This document shows positions 17,136 through 26,100 of a stretch of 64,000 bases of DNA, piece after piece. The position numbers were made by a program, and so were the translations under genes. Source of the stretch: Bacteroidota bacterium (lineage in GTDB: Bacteria > Bacteroidota > Bacteroidia > Flavobacteriales_D > Crocinitomicaceae); contig SBGX01000012.1 of the NCBI GenBank assembly GCA_006226425.1, positions 62,001 to 126,000 on the forward strand. The letters run 5' to 3'. Below the pieces are notes generated by a model. The model was not told where the DNA came from, ran no database searches, and saw only the letters and a list, made by a program, of their open reading frames with translations. The stretch's first letter is position 1; every line of letters starts with the position of its first letter.

Positions 17136-18005
17136 ATGATGAATCTGGAAGCCCTTGAACATGAATTAAAGGAAACGCTTGGGAGTGATTTTCGAATCTT
17201 ACAAAATCAGGCCCTTTCAGGAGGAGATATCAATGAGGTACATCGCCTGGAAACGAGTGAGGGAGGTCTGGTCATCAAGTTGAATAGTAAAGATCGCTTT
17301 CCGGGAATGTTTGAAGCGGAGGCTGATGGTTTGAATGAACTACGGAAAAGTCAGTTTCGAATCCCTGAAATGATTGCTTTCGGAACATCCGGGAACAATG
17401 CTTATTTATTGATGGAATATATTGATTTGGGAAAACCAGGAACAGATTTTTGGAATTCATTTGGTCATAAGTTGGCAGCGATGCATCGTTTGCAAGCGGA
17501 AAACTATGGCCTGGAAAAATCAAATTACATTGGGAGCCTGCCTCAATCAAACGGACAACACGAATCCTGGATCACTTTTTATCTGGAGGAACGTATCTTG
17601 CCACAGCTTAGAAAGGCTCTGGACCAGGGGGATTTGAATAAAGAACATCTGAAAATCTACGAGACTTTTGCCCAAAGAGTATCCGGAATTTTCCCCGTAG
17701 AAGCCCCTTCGCTCTTACATGGAGATTTGTGGTCCGGAAATTATCTGGTTGATGCAACTGGTGAAGCAGTGCTGATTGATCCGGCGGTATACTATGGACA
17801 TCGGGAAATGGATTTGGGAATGACCTTGCTTTTCGGAGGCTTTCCAACGAGACTGTATGAAGCATACCATGAAAGCTATCCCCTGGAACAGGGGTGGAGG
17901 GAGCGTGTTTCATTGACGCAGCTCTACCCCTTGTTGGTGCATCTTAATTTGTTCGGAGCATCGTATCGCTCTTCCGTCCTGAGAATTTTGGAACAGTATG
18001 CCTAG
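17136..18005 (+). CDS. Fructosamine-3-kinase family protein
   Basis: This 289-residue aminoglycoside phosphotransferase-like fold has the fructosamine/ketosamine kinase motifs SGGDIN (about 24-29), VIKLN (ATP lysine), LLMEYI, LLHGDLWSGN (catalytic Asp and Asn) and LIDPAVYYGHREMDL. Such enzymes phosphorylate glycated lysines so that the adduct falls off, a protein-repair role. ATG codons at 17136 and 17139 are both possible starts. Its stop overlaps the stop of the convergent AraC gene by four bases. Confidence 0.9.
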   Translation: MMNLEALEHELKETLGSDFRILQNQALSGGDINEVHRLETSEGGLVIKLNSKDRFPGMFEAEADGLNELRKSQFRIPEMIAFGTSGNNAYLLMEYIDLGKPGTDFWNSFGHKLAAMHRLQAENYGLEKSNYIGSLPQSNGQHESWITFYLEERILPQLRKALDQGDLNKEHLKIYETFAQRVSGIFPVEAPSLLHGDLWSGNYLVDATGEAVLIDPAVYYGHREMDLGMTLLFGGFPTRLYEAYHESYPLEQGWRERVSLTQLYPLLVHLNLFGASYRSSVLRILEQYA

Positions 18006-18988
18006 AGCATGGCCATTTCGCGATTGTACCTGTTTCGATAATCGAGGGGAGAAAGACCGGTATATTTTTTAAAAGTATTCCGAAAGGCCTTGGTATCCTG
18101 ATAACCCACGCGGTACATGACTTCGTGAATGTGATCTGTAGAGTTTTCAAGTCGTTTTTTGGCAGCTTCTACCTTGACGCGTTGGATGTATTCAAGCGGA
18201 GTATTGGAAGTTGCTTTCTTGAACCGTCGAACAAAGTTTCGTCTACTAATGGCGACCTGTTCGGCGATATCATCCACATTCAGTTTTTCGGAAAAGTTGC
18301 TTTCAATGTATTGCTGGGCTTTCATAATTTGTTCATCCTGATGCTCCTTTTGGCCCATGAACACCAGAAATTCATTTTGGTTCGTCCGGTCGAATTCAAT
18401 TTCAAATAATTTGGAACACCAGATGGCGGCTTCCCTTCCAGCATATTTTTCTACCAGGTGGAGCAATAGATTAAGAAACGAATAAGCCCCTCCACTGGAG
18501 TAAATGCCCGAATCTTCACTGATGATTTTTTCTGGGAGCAAGTGAACTTGCGGATAGCGTTGTCGGAAGGCCTCCTGAGCAATCCAGTGAGTGGCACAGG
18601 ACTTTCCATTGAGCAAGCCCGTTTCCGCGAGTAAAAAGGCTCCGGTGCACAAGCTGGCAATTTCCGAATTTTGAGTGATTCGCTGTTCTTTAATCCAGGG
18701 AATGAAAGCCCGGTTCTTTTCGATTTCACTTTCAAAATCTCCAGTGATCGTGGTGACAATAATCAGATCTGTTTTGGAGATGTCGCCGATCAGTTTGTTC
18801 GGTTTGATTTGGAAACAGCCACCATATAAATTGGTCTCATGATCAATTCCGACAAGGTCAATTTGAAAAAGCGGCTGCTTGCCATGCATTTGAAGAAAGT
18901 GATTGACCTGATGGAAAACCTTGTAGCTCCCAACAACACTGCTGAGAACAACCTGCCCCTGAGGGACCAAAATACTAACGTGTTTCAT
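18002..18988 (-). CDS. GlxA-type AraC transcriptional regulator
   Basis: The start is set at the ATG at 18988 (328 residues), because a longer reading from 19120 would run through a strong minus-strand promoter (19006-19036). Residues 1-185 form a DJ-1/PfpI-like domain (MKHVSILVPQGQVV; SLCTGAFLLAETGLL with the Cys of the nucleophile elbow). Residues about 225-328 form two AraC helix-turn-helices (NVDDIAEQVAISRRNFVRRF; VGYQDTKAFRNTFKKYTGLSPLDYR). It is divergently arranged with the VOC and YCII genes, which are its likely targets. The ligand is unknown. Confidence 0.9.
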   Translation of the reverse strand: MKHVSILVPQGQVVLSSVVGSYKVFHQVNHFLQMHGKQPLFQIDLVGIDHETNLYGGCFQIKPNKLIGDISKTDLIIVTTITGDFESEIEKNRAFIPWIKEQRITQNSEIASLCTGAFLLAETGLLNGKSCATHWIAQEAFRQRYPQVHLLPEKIISEDSGIYSSGGAYSFLNLLLHLVEKYAGREAAIWCSKLFEIEFDRTNQNEFLVFMGQKEHQDEQIMKAQQYIESNFSEKLNVDDIAEQVAISRRNFVRRFKKATSNTPLEYIQRVKVEAAKKRLENSTDHIHEVMYRVGYQDTKAFRNTFKKYTGLSPLDYRNRYNREMAML

Positions 18989-19005
18989 GCTGAAAATTTG
19001 ATAGA

Positions 19006-19036
19006 CAAATATAAAAAGTGTTGTTGGCACAAACAA
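19006..19036 (-). promoter_or_regulatory. Promoter of the GlxA-type regulator
   Basis: On the minus strand TTG (19034-19036), 20 bases, then TATATTTG (19006-19013), with the ATG 17 bases further on. Full match to the Bacteroidota consensus. A TACTTTTG box (19085-19092, plus strand) may serve the divergent VOC gene. Confidence 0.65.
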
Positions 19037-19148
19037 CCCCTCAGAATGTCGGAAAACACACCCTGATTGGAAATTTATGAGAAGTACTTTTGTCTTGTTG
19101 CTCTCACAAGAGAAGAACAAAAAACATAAATAATAAAAACAGAAAGTT

Positions 19149-19529
19149 ATGGATCACACGACAAATTCACTGAACTGGTTTGAAATTCCAGCTTCAGACA
19201 TTCAAAAAAGTAAGAAGTTTTACGAGGCCATTTTCGACATCAAGATGGAAGACATGGAGATGGGAGATGCCCAAATGGCGTTTTTTCCATGGGAAGCAGG
19301 TTCTGGAAAAGCGACCGGAGCGCTGGTCCAAAGTCCAAATCACAAACCGAGCATGGAAGGGACCATTGTTTACCTGAACGCGAATCCAAAAATGGATGGC
19401 GTTTTGGCTGAAGTAGAGGCTGCCGGAGGAAAAATCCTGGTGCCCAAAATGAGCATCGGGGAGCATGGAAACATTGCTTTTATCATGGACCCGGCAGGAA
19501 ATAACGTAGGTATTCACTCAATAGACTAA
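19149..19529 (+). CDS. VOC (glyoxalase/bleomycin resistance fold) protein
   Basis: This 126-residue vicinal-oxygen-chelate protein has LNWFEIPASDIQKSKKFYEAIF at its start and ends with FIMDPAGNNVGIH. The chelating residues of true glyoxalase I are not all obvious, so no substrate can be given. It is the first gene of a two-gene unit (four bases to the next start), divergent from the GlxA-type regulator. Confidence 0.85.
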   Translation: MDHTTNSLNWFEIPASDIQKSKKFYEAIFDIKMEDMEMGDAQMAFFPWEAGSGKATGALVQSPNHKPSMEGTIVYLNANPKMDGVLAEVEAAGGKILVPKMSIGEHGNIAFIMDPAGNNVGIHSID

Positions 19530-19533
19530 GATC

Positions 19534-19866
19534 GTGAAAAGATTTATGGTACATTATTTGGCTCCGCCAGAAGCAATGGCAGCGATGGCTGAGACTACTC
19601 CGGAAGAGAAAATGGCCGGAATGAAACCCTGGATGGATTGGAAAGAATCAATGGGAAATCAGGTGATTGATTTCGGTGCTCCGGTAATGGGAGCAACGAG
19701 AATAAATCCGAACGGAAGCACGGAGAAAAATCCTTCTCAGGTGACAGGATACTCAATCCTGGAAGCAGAATCGGGAGAAGCTTTGATGGAAAAGCTGAAA
19801 TCACACCCGCATTTACAGTGGAGAGAAGATGTAGCAATCGAAATTTATGAATGCATTCCGATGTAA
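19534..19866 (+). CDS. YCII-related (DGPF-type) small protein
   Basis: This 110-residue protein fits the YCII/DGPF family: MKRFMVHYLAPPEAM, a MKPWMDWKESMG helix, GYSILEAESGEALMEKLKSHPHL, and IEIYECIPM at the end. Family members are small dimeric alpha/beta proteins of mostly unknown function, often found beside regulators. Co-transcribed with the VOC gene; a good terminator follows. Confidence 0.75.
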   Translation: MKRFMVHYLAPPEAMAAMAETTPEEKMAGMKPWMDWKESMGNQVIDFGAPVMGATRINPNGSTEKNPSQVTGYSILEAESGEALMEKLKSHPHLQWREDVAIEIYECIPM

Positions 19867-19887
19867 GATAGAACTAACATCTCGTAG

Positions 19888-19918
19888 AAAGGGTTGCTGT
19901 GTAAGCAGCCCTTTTTTA
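19888..19918 (+). terminator. Intrinsic terminator
   Basis: AAGGGTTGCT (from about 19889) pairs with AGCAGCCCTT around a GTGTA loop (one G-T pair), followed by a run of T. Confidence 0.8.
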
Positions 19919-19968
19919 TTCGCCACTATATTGACAGAATTCGCCACATAGCGTGATAAATTCACCCC
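19918..19968 (+). promoter_or_regulatory. LytTR-type direct repeats before the regulator gene
   Basis: ATTCGCCAC at 19918-19926 and 19939-19947, and a weaker third copy ATTCACCCC at 19960-19968, are all 21 bases start to start (12-base spacers). LytTR proteins are known to bind pairs of ~9-base direct repeats separated by 12-13 bases. They lie 61 bases (second copy) before the ATG of a LytTR protein and recur before the gene at 22827, suggesting autoregulation plus control of the downstream unit. Confidence 0.65.
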
Positions 19969-20008
19969 TTAAAGTTTTCAATAGCATTTTCTTGTAGTAT
20001 TATTGTGT

Positions 20009-22621
20009 ATGAACTTTATTCGACTAGGAGTTCTCGGAACACTTTTTACCGTGTTGATGTCCCTCTATACATGGAGTCAGGAAGCTTGGTCAAGACATAT
20101 TACGACCAGGGAGGGACTTCCCAGTATGCAAGTCTATGACATATTTCAGGACAAAAACGGTCTGTTGTGGTTCGCAACCGATCGGGGAATAGCGTCGTAT
20201 GATGGCTATGATTTTAAGGTGTATGGAATCGAAGATGGTTTGACCGACCTGACAATATTTAAATTTTTTGAGCAACCTGACGGACGTATCTGGTGCTCAA
20301 CATTCAATAACCAAATTTTTTATTTCCATCCGGATGATATTCGTTTTCGTCCTTATAAATACAATAATGCGATTGTAAGAAGGAATATTGGGGACGTGAT
20401 CGACGAAATTTTGTGTTTTCGTGATGGGAGTGTCATGCTCACCTATTCAATTTCTGCTGGATTCACGTATATTAATGCAGAAGGAAAAGGTTCTGATCTA
20501 CGCGGAAAGGATTTTGGAATTTTCGAATTGGGGGACACATTGCTCGTTCAGTTGAGGGAAAGGGAAGGGAGGGTGTATTCTTTTTTCGGCATGAAAGGTA
20601 ATGATTTGCTTAAGAAGAAAATAGTTAAGGATAAAATAGTTTCTTCGCAGGTTCATGTTACAAAAGAAGATTCCAGGGTGGACGCAGAACAATTAGGGGA
20701 TTTTTCCGTGATTGGATTGTATAACAATGTATACTTTAAAGAGGGAGAACAGTTGCTTTGGTCGAAGCGATACCAAAATCAGATTATTTCAGTAGGCGCA
20801 TATCTGGATAGTATGTTGTACGTTTCTTTACGCAATGAAGGGGTGTATATCTATGATTTTCAAGGTCATTTGATTGATCATTTGTTAGAGGGGAAATCCG
20901 TCACATGTTTAAAGGCAGATCACGAGGAAGGGGTGTGGGTTGCTACCTTGTCATCAGGACTTTATTACTTCAGAAATCCAAGAATTAAAAGGTATGTAGG
21001 AATCGGAAGTAATCATATTTTTAGGTTAGGAAAGAGTGTGGATGGAGCCCTGTTTGCTGCATTTTATCATGCAGAAACATTTTGCCTGGAATCAGATGGG
21101 ACTTGGAGGCCACTTTTCGATAGTGAAAGAAAAATTAGGTTTAAAAAATGGGGAGACAGGTCCAAGGTAGAAATTTTACCTCCCTCTAAAACAGTGCTAA
21201 GGTTAACCCATCCAGTTTCGGATGGAGAAAATTTACGCGAATTGGAATGGTACAGCACATTTATAGCGAAGGTTGGAGGTATTTACTTTAGACTTTCGGC
21301 AGGGCACTTCTATGATGTAAATGAAAGAAGTTATCTCAAAGGAGAACTTGATTACAGAACGGATGTTTTTAATCGTAGAATCAATGATTTGTACTGGTCC
21401 AATGGACGTCTGGAGATCGCCACTCTTGATGGTTTATTTTATTATGATTTAAAAGGAGAAAAGGGGGTAAGAAAGTATGCTGATCGAGAATTGAATGTGC
21501 GAATCAATGATATCGAGAAGATTGGTGATGATTTCGTTTTTGCGAGTACAAATGGTTTGCTTCGTCGAAGTAAAAATGGATCTATCAGACGCTTTGGGAG
21601 GAAAGAAGGCTTATCTAGTGATGTAATCAATCAGATCGTTGTGGAGGGAGACTCGTTGCTATTCATTTGTACTAATAACGGGGTGAATATCATGCGAATA
21701 AATGGACGGGCCTGGAAAATCGATAAGATGATGCTTTTACGGGGGGAGGATGTAGAGGATTTGGAGGTGCTGGATAAATACATTTATGTAGGTAGTAGAA
21801 CAGGGCTCTACAGATTGAAAAAATCGGAACTGAATGACCGGGGAAATCCACCAAACTATTTTTTTCGAATCCAGGACATCATGATAAACGGGGTTCACAA
21901 ATCCAGAAAGGAATTGCTGAATTTGGCTTTTAATGAGAATAAATTAGAAATTCGCTTTCGAGGAATCTCCTTTGATCCAGATCGGAAAATATGGTATAGA
22001 TATCGTTTAAAGGAGCTGGAAAATGAATGGAACTATACTCAGAGCACCAGTTTGATCTATCCAAGTATTGCGCCGGGATCGTACCAACTGTTGTTTGAAC
22101 TGAGCTTGGACGGGGAGAGATGGACCGCCGTTCAGGGGAGTGCTCAGGTGAATATTTCACCGCCCTATTACTCGACCTGGTGGTTTCGTCTAATGGTCAT
22201 TGTCGTAATGATTGTAATCGTTTATTTATTCTTTAAAATCCGGGTGCTGACCTACAACCGAGATGTGGTTCGGGAGTTGATCCGCATAGTAATCCGAAAA
22301 CTAAAAAAGAAAGACCGCTATATCGTGGTGCGCTCTTCTGGGAAGGATGTGAAAATCCCAACGCATGAAATTCAGTACGTACTTTCTGCGGACAATTACA
22401 TCGAAATTTATACAAAGGAAAAACGTTATGCGACGAGGGAGCGCATCAGTCATTTTATGGAGATGGTTCCCGATCCGCTGGAGTTTATTCGAATTCACCG
22501 AACCTGTATTGTTCGAATTGATCAGGTGACGGCCAAAACCCCCAATAGTCTTTTTGTCGGAGATCGAGAGTTTTCAGTAAGTGCCACTTATCACAAAGAA
22601 CTCCAAAGACTCGAGCTTTAA
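20009..22621 (+). CDS. Membrane-bound one-component regulator: beta-propeller, Y_Y_Y, LytTR
   Basis: An ATG at 20009 gives 870 residues. A signal/anchor helix at the start is followed by regulator-propeller repeats (SMQVYDIFQDKNGLLWFATD type) to about residue 640, a Y_Y_Y domain (about 640-715; RGISFDPDRKIWYRYRLKEL), one transmembrane helix (about 724-744), a basic linker and a C-terminal LytTR DNA-binding domain (about 769-870; DRYIVVRSSGKDVK, FIRIHRTCIV). This is the sensor layout of hybrid two-component systems but with no kinase or receiver: periplasmic sensing is joined directly to a LytTR domain, so the transcription factor should act while tethered to the inner membrane. Matching direct repeats stand before this gene and before 22827. 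Confidence 0.9.
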   Translation: MNFIRLGVLGTLFTVLMSLYTWSQEAWSRHITTREGLPSMQVYDIFQDKNGLLWFATDRGIASYDGYDFKVYGIEDGLTDLTIFKFFEQPDGRIWCSTFNNQIFYFHPDDIRFRPYKYNNAIVRRNIGDVIDEILCFRDGSVMLTYSISAGFTYINAEGKGSDLRGKDFGIFELGDTLLVQLREREGRVYSFFGMKGNDLLKKKIVKDKIVSSQVHVTKEDSRVDAEQLGDFSVIGLYNNVYFKEGEQLLWSKRYQNQIISVGAYLDSMLYVSLRNEGVYIYDFQGHLIDHLLEGKSVTCLKADHEEGVWVATLSSGLYYFRNPRIKRYVGIGSNHIFRLGKSVDGALFAAFYHAETFCLESDGTWRPLFDSERKIRFKKWGDRSKVEILPPSKTVLRLTHPVSDGENLRELEWYSTFIAKVGGIYFRLSAGHFYDVNERSYLKGELDYRTDVFNRRINDLYWSNGRLEIATLDGLFYYDLKGEKGVRKYADRELNVRINDIEKIGDDFVFASTNGLLRRSKNGSIRRFGRKEGLSSDVINQIVVEGDSLLFICTNNGVNIMRINGRAWKIDKMMLLRGEDVEDLEVLDKYIYVGSRTGLYRLKKSELNDRGNPPNYFFRIQDIMINGVHKSRKELLNLAFNENKLEIRFRGISFDPDRKIWYRYRLKELENEWNYTQSTSLIYPSIAPGSYQLLFELSLDGERWTAVQGSAQVNISPPYYSTWWFRLMVIVVMIVIVYLFFKIRVLTYNRDVVRELIRIVIRKLKKKDRYIVVRSSGKDVKIPTHEIQYVLSADNYIEIYTKEKRYATRERISHFMEMVPDPLEFIRIHRTCIVRIDQVTAKTPNSLFVGDREFSVSATYHKELQRLEL

Positions 22622-22726
22622 GTTCCTGTAAATTATTTTGTTGAACGCCCTTTTATTGGATTGGAACGAATACTCCGATTTTTAATGGAGTTGCAGAGGT
22701 GTTTTGTGAAATAGAATTCGTGAAAA

Positions 22727-22757
22727 ATTCGCCACTATTTTTAGGGTATTTCGCCAC
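22727..22757 (+). promoter_or_regulatory. LytTR-type direct repeats before the remnant/endonuclease unit
   Basis: ATTCGCCAC (22727-22735) and TTTCGCCAC (22749-22757) are 22 bases start to start (13-base spacer) and end 69 bases before the ATG at 22827. An imperfect palindrome (CACAAACACCATA / TATAGTGTTTTTGTG, 22755-22786) follows. Same word and spacing class as at 19918-19947. Confidence 0.6.
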
Positions 22758-22826
22758 AAACACCATATTTTATAGTGTTTTTGTGGTTTAATTCGATTTT
22801 CTTTGCTTCATGTTTCAAATTGATCT

Positions 22827-23132
22827 ATGAACTACTTGAATTTTGGAAAAATGAGCTTGAAAAGCTTTTTAGTTTCTTTGATGTTACTGTTTTCAGCGTC
22901 GATGATGGCGCAGTCTCCGGTGATTGACTGGCAAAAAACAGCGGGAGGAACCGCTGTCGATGGAAAGAAGACTCACAAGACAATTCCATACAAAGGTGAT
23001 TTGGGTCTCTGGTTGCTTCAACTGAACGATCGAAAAGAGGAAGTTTGTTTGTATCCCCTCGGATGTATGGAAGATGACTATCTGAACATTTCTGCTATTT
23101 TAAATCTAGACTTTAGGCTAGTTTCAACTTAA
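22827..23132 (+). pseudogene. Short exported ORF, probable remnant of a repeat-type secreted protein
   Basis: The 101-residue ORF begins with a good signal peptide (about 1-28, ending in MMAQ) followed by SPVIDWQKTAGGTAVDGK. That is the opening of Bacteroidota secreted repeat proteins (WQKTxGGxxxD...), in which several hundred residues of propeller repeats and a T9SS domain normally follow. Here the sequence jumps to KGDLGLWLLQLND, like the end of such a repeat, and stops soon after. I read it as an internally deleted remnant that keeps promoter and signal peptide; a functional small secreted protein cannot be excluded. It lies 19 bases before the endonuclease start, in the same unit. Confidence 0.5.
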
Positions 23133-23151
23133 TCATTTAATGGACTATTTC

Positions 23152-26100
23152 ATGAAGAATCAATTTATTGCAACTATTCTTTCCTTCCTTTTCATGGGAG
23201 GCATGTATGGCCAAATTCCCTCAGGATATTACTCCAGTGCGGTAAGTTCAGGCTACAACTTGAAGACCGAACTCCATAATATTATCAAAAACCATACGGT
23301 TCGAACCTACACAGAGTTGTGGTCTTATTATGATGATACAGATTTAGATGTCGATGGTTATATCCATGACATGTATTCAGAAAATCCTGGTGGTTTGGAC
23401 TCTTATAATTATACATGGTCTGTCAATCAATGTACCGGCTCCGCTAGTTTCGAATCCCAATGCTATAACAGGGAACATTCGTTTCCGAAAAGTTGGTGGG
23501 GAGGAAGCATAGAGGAGGTTATGTACTCTGACATTCATCATGTGATCCCAACAGATGGCTATGTCAATCTGGAACGTGGCAACTTGCTATATGGGGAAGT
23601 ATCGTCACCTACCTGGATTAGCCAGAATGGCTCTAAAAAAGGTCCTGCAAGATCCGGACTCGGTTACACAGGATCCGTATTTGAACCAATCGATGAATAT
23701 AAAGGTGATTTTGCCCGAATTTATTTTTACATGGCCACACGTTATGAAAATGTAATTTCAAGCTGGTGGGGAGGAGGAATGTTGAATGGGACTAGTGATC
23801 AGGTTTTTCAGGACTGGGCTATTGACATGTTGTTGGAGTGGCATGCGAACGATCCGGTGAGTCAGAAAGAAATCGATCGGAACAATGCCATTTACTATCA
23901 GGTGCAGGCCAATCGAAACCCTTTTGTTGATCATCCAGAGTTTGCGCAGCGCATTTGGGGAGGATGTGCCGTGAATCCACCTACAAATATTGTTGACGCG
24001 AATCGTTGCGGCCCAGGAGTCATGAGTTTTTCACCGGTTCCTGGTACTGGAGGAAATTCGATTCGTTGGTATTTGAACAATACAACAACAACTGTTTTTT
24101 ATGATAAAAATCCAGCGAGTTTCAACTTTAAAGTGAGCTACACTCTGTTCATTTCTTCCTACGATACGATTACGGGCTGTGAAAGCACAAGATTACCTGT
24201 GGTGGGAACTGTCAATGAAATCCCGACCGTTTTTTTTAGTGGTTTGGCAACGAGCTATCTAATAGTTGACAATGCGGTAAGCCTCGTAGGAAGTCCTTCC
24301 GGGGGAACTTTTAGTGGGAATGGTATCTCAGGAAGTACTTTTGATCCGTCCGCAGCCGGAACTGGTACGCATGCAATTACATATAGCTATACGTCTGCGG
24401 AAGGCTGTTCTAATTCCTATACACTTAACGTGAACGTCACTAGTCCCAGTGGAACAGGAGATTCGGATCTCATAATCTCCGCGGTGTATGATGGACCTTT
24501 ATTAGGGAATCCAAAGGGGATTGAACTTTACGTTCAAAAGGATATTAGTGATTTGAGTATTTATGGAATCGGTGTAGCCAATAATGGAGCGGGATCTGAT
24601 GGATTGGAATATGTTTTTCCGGCGGTTTCTGCCAGCGCTGGAGACTATATTTATTGTGTTGCCTCAGGAACTGATTTCGCAAATTATATGGGCTTTAATC
24701 ATAATTTTTCGACAGGAGTGCTAGCCATAAATGGCGATGACGCTATTGAGTTGTATAAAAATGGTAGCGTCGTAGACTTGTTTGGAGATGTTGCGTTGAG
24801 TGGAGTTGGGCAAGCCTGGGAATACACGGATGGATGGGCTTCAAGGAAAGATTGTACGGGCCCGAATGGAGGAACTTTTAACGCTTCGAACTGGAACTAC
24901 AGTGGTATTGATGCTCTTGATGGAACATCAACGAATGCTTCGGCAGCGAACCCGATTCCCTTAAAAACCTATACCTGTGGCCCGGTTTGTTCTACGACTT
25001 ATGCTACGGATACACATGTAACATGTGATTCATTTACCTGGATTGATGGAAATACCTATACGGGTTCGAACTCGTCGGCCCAGCATACCCTTGTCAATAG
25101 TTTGGGATGCGATTCAATTGTTACCTTGGATTTGACAATCAATCAATCTTCAAGTAGCATAGATACACAGGTGGCTTGTGGAAGTTTCACTTGGCTTAAT
25201 GGCGTCACTTATACAACATCCAATCAAAGTGATACCTATGTACTTCAGAATGCTGCAGGTTGTGATTCGATTATTACCTTGAATTTAACAATTAATAGTC
25301 CAACGTTTTCAACAGAAACGATAAATACCTGTGCTAGCAGTTATACCTGGAAAGATGGAGTTACCTATACTGAAAGTAACAATAATGCGACTCATGTTTT
25401 AGTTAATAGTCAGGGGTGCGACTCAGTGATCATATTAAATTTGACAATTCATGAAGTGGCATTGGGTACAGATGTTATAAACGCCTGTGGCTCTTATACA
25501 TGGATTGATGGGAACAACTATACAATTAGTAATTCTACTGCAAGTCATACTATAGTTGGCGGAGCGGCGTCCGGATGTGACTCAATCGTAACGTTGAAAC
25601 TTACCATATTTCCCATAAAAACGGGAACAGATGTTATTAATGCCTGCGGCTCTTATACATGGATTGATGGTCAAACTTATTCAAACTCCACGAATACGGC
25701 AACTCACACATTGATGTCTTCTGATGGATGTGATTCAATTGTTACACTTAATTTGACCATAAGGGACACCTTGCAGGGTACAGCACTGGTTAGCAGCTGT
25801 AGCGCTTATACGTGGATTAACGGAATTACATATACAGAGAGTAATACTACGGCTACACATTTGCTTAAAACGAGTGCAGGCTGTGATTCTTTGGTTACCT
25901 TGAATCTGACCATTGCAGATACCTTACGAGGAACGGACGTAATTGAAGCCTGTGAAAGTTATACCTGGATCAATGGGCAAACATATACGAGTAGTTTGAG
26001 TGGAATCAAGCATTATATGAAAACAACTGAGGGCTGTGATTCACTTGTTACACTCGATTTACGTATCAAGGGTCCTTTGAGTACTGTCGACCAAATAGAA

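Noticed and set aside
18989-19120. 44-residue N-terminal extension of the GlxA-type regulator.
   Set aside because: The extension would run through a full TTG/N20/TATATTTG promoter on the same strand; the family starts at MKHVSILVPQG.
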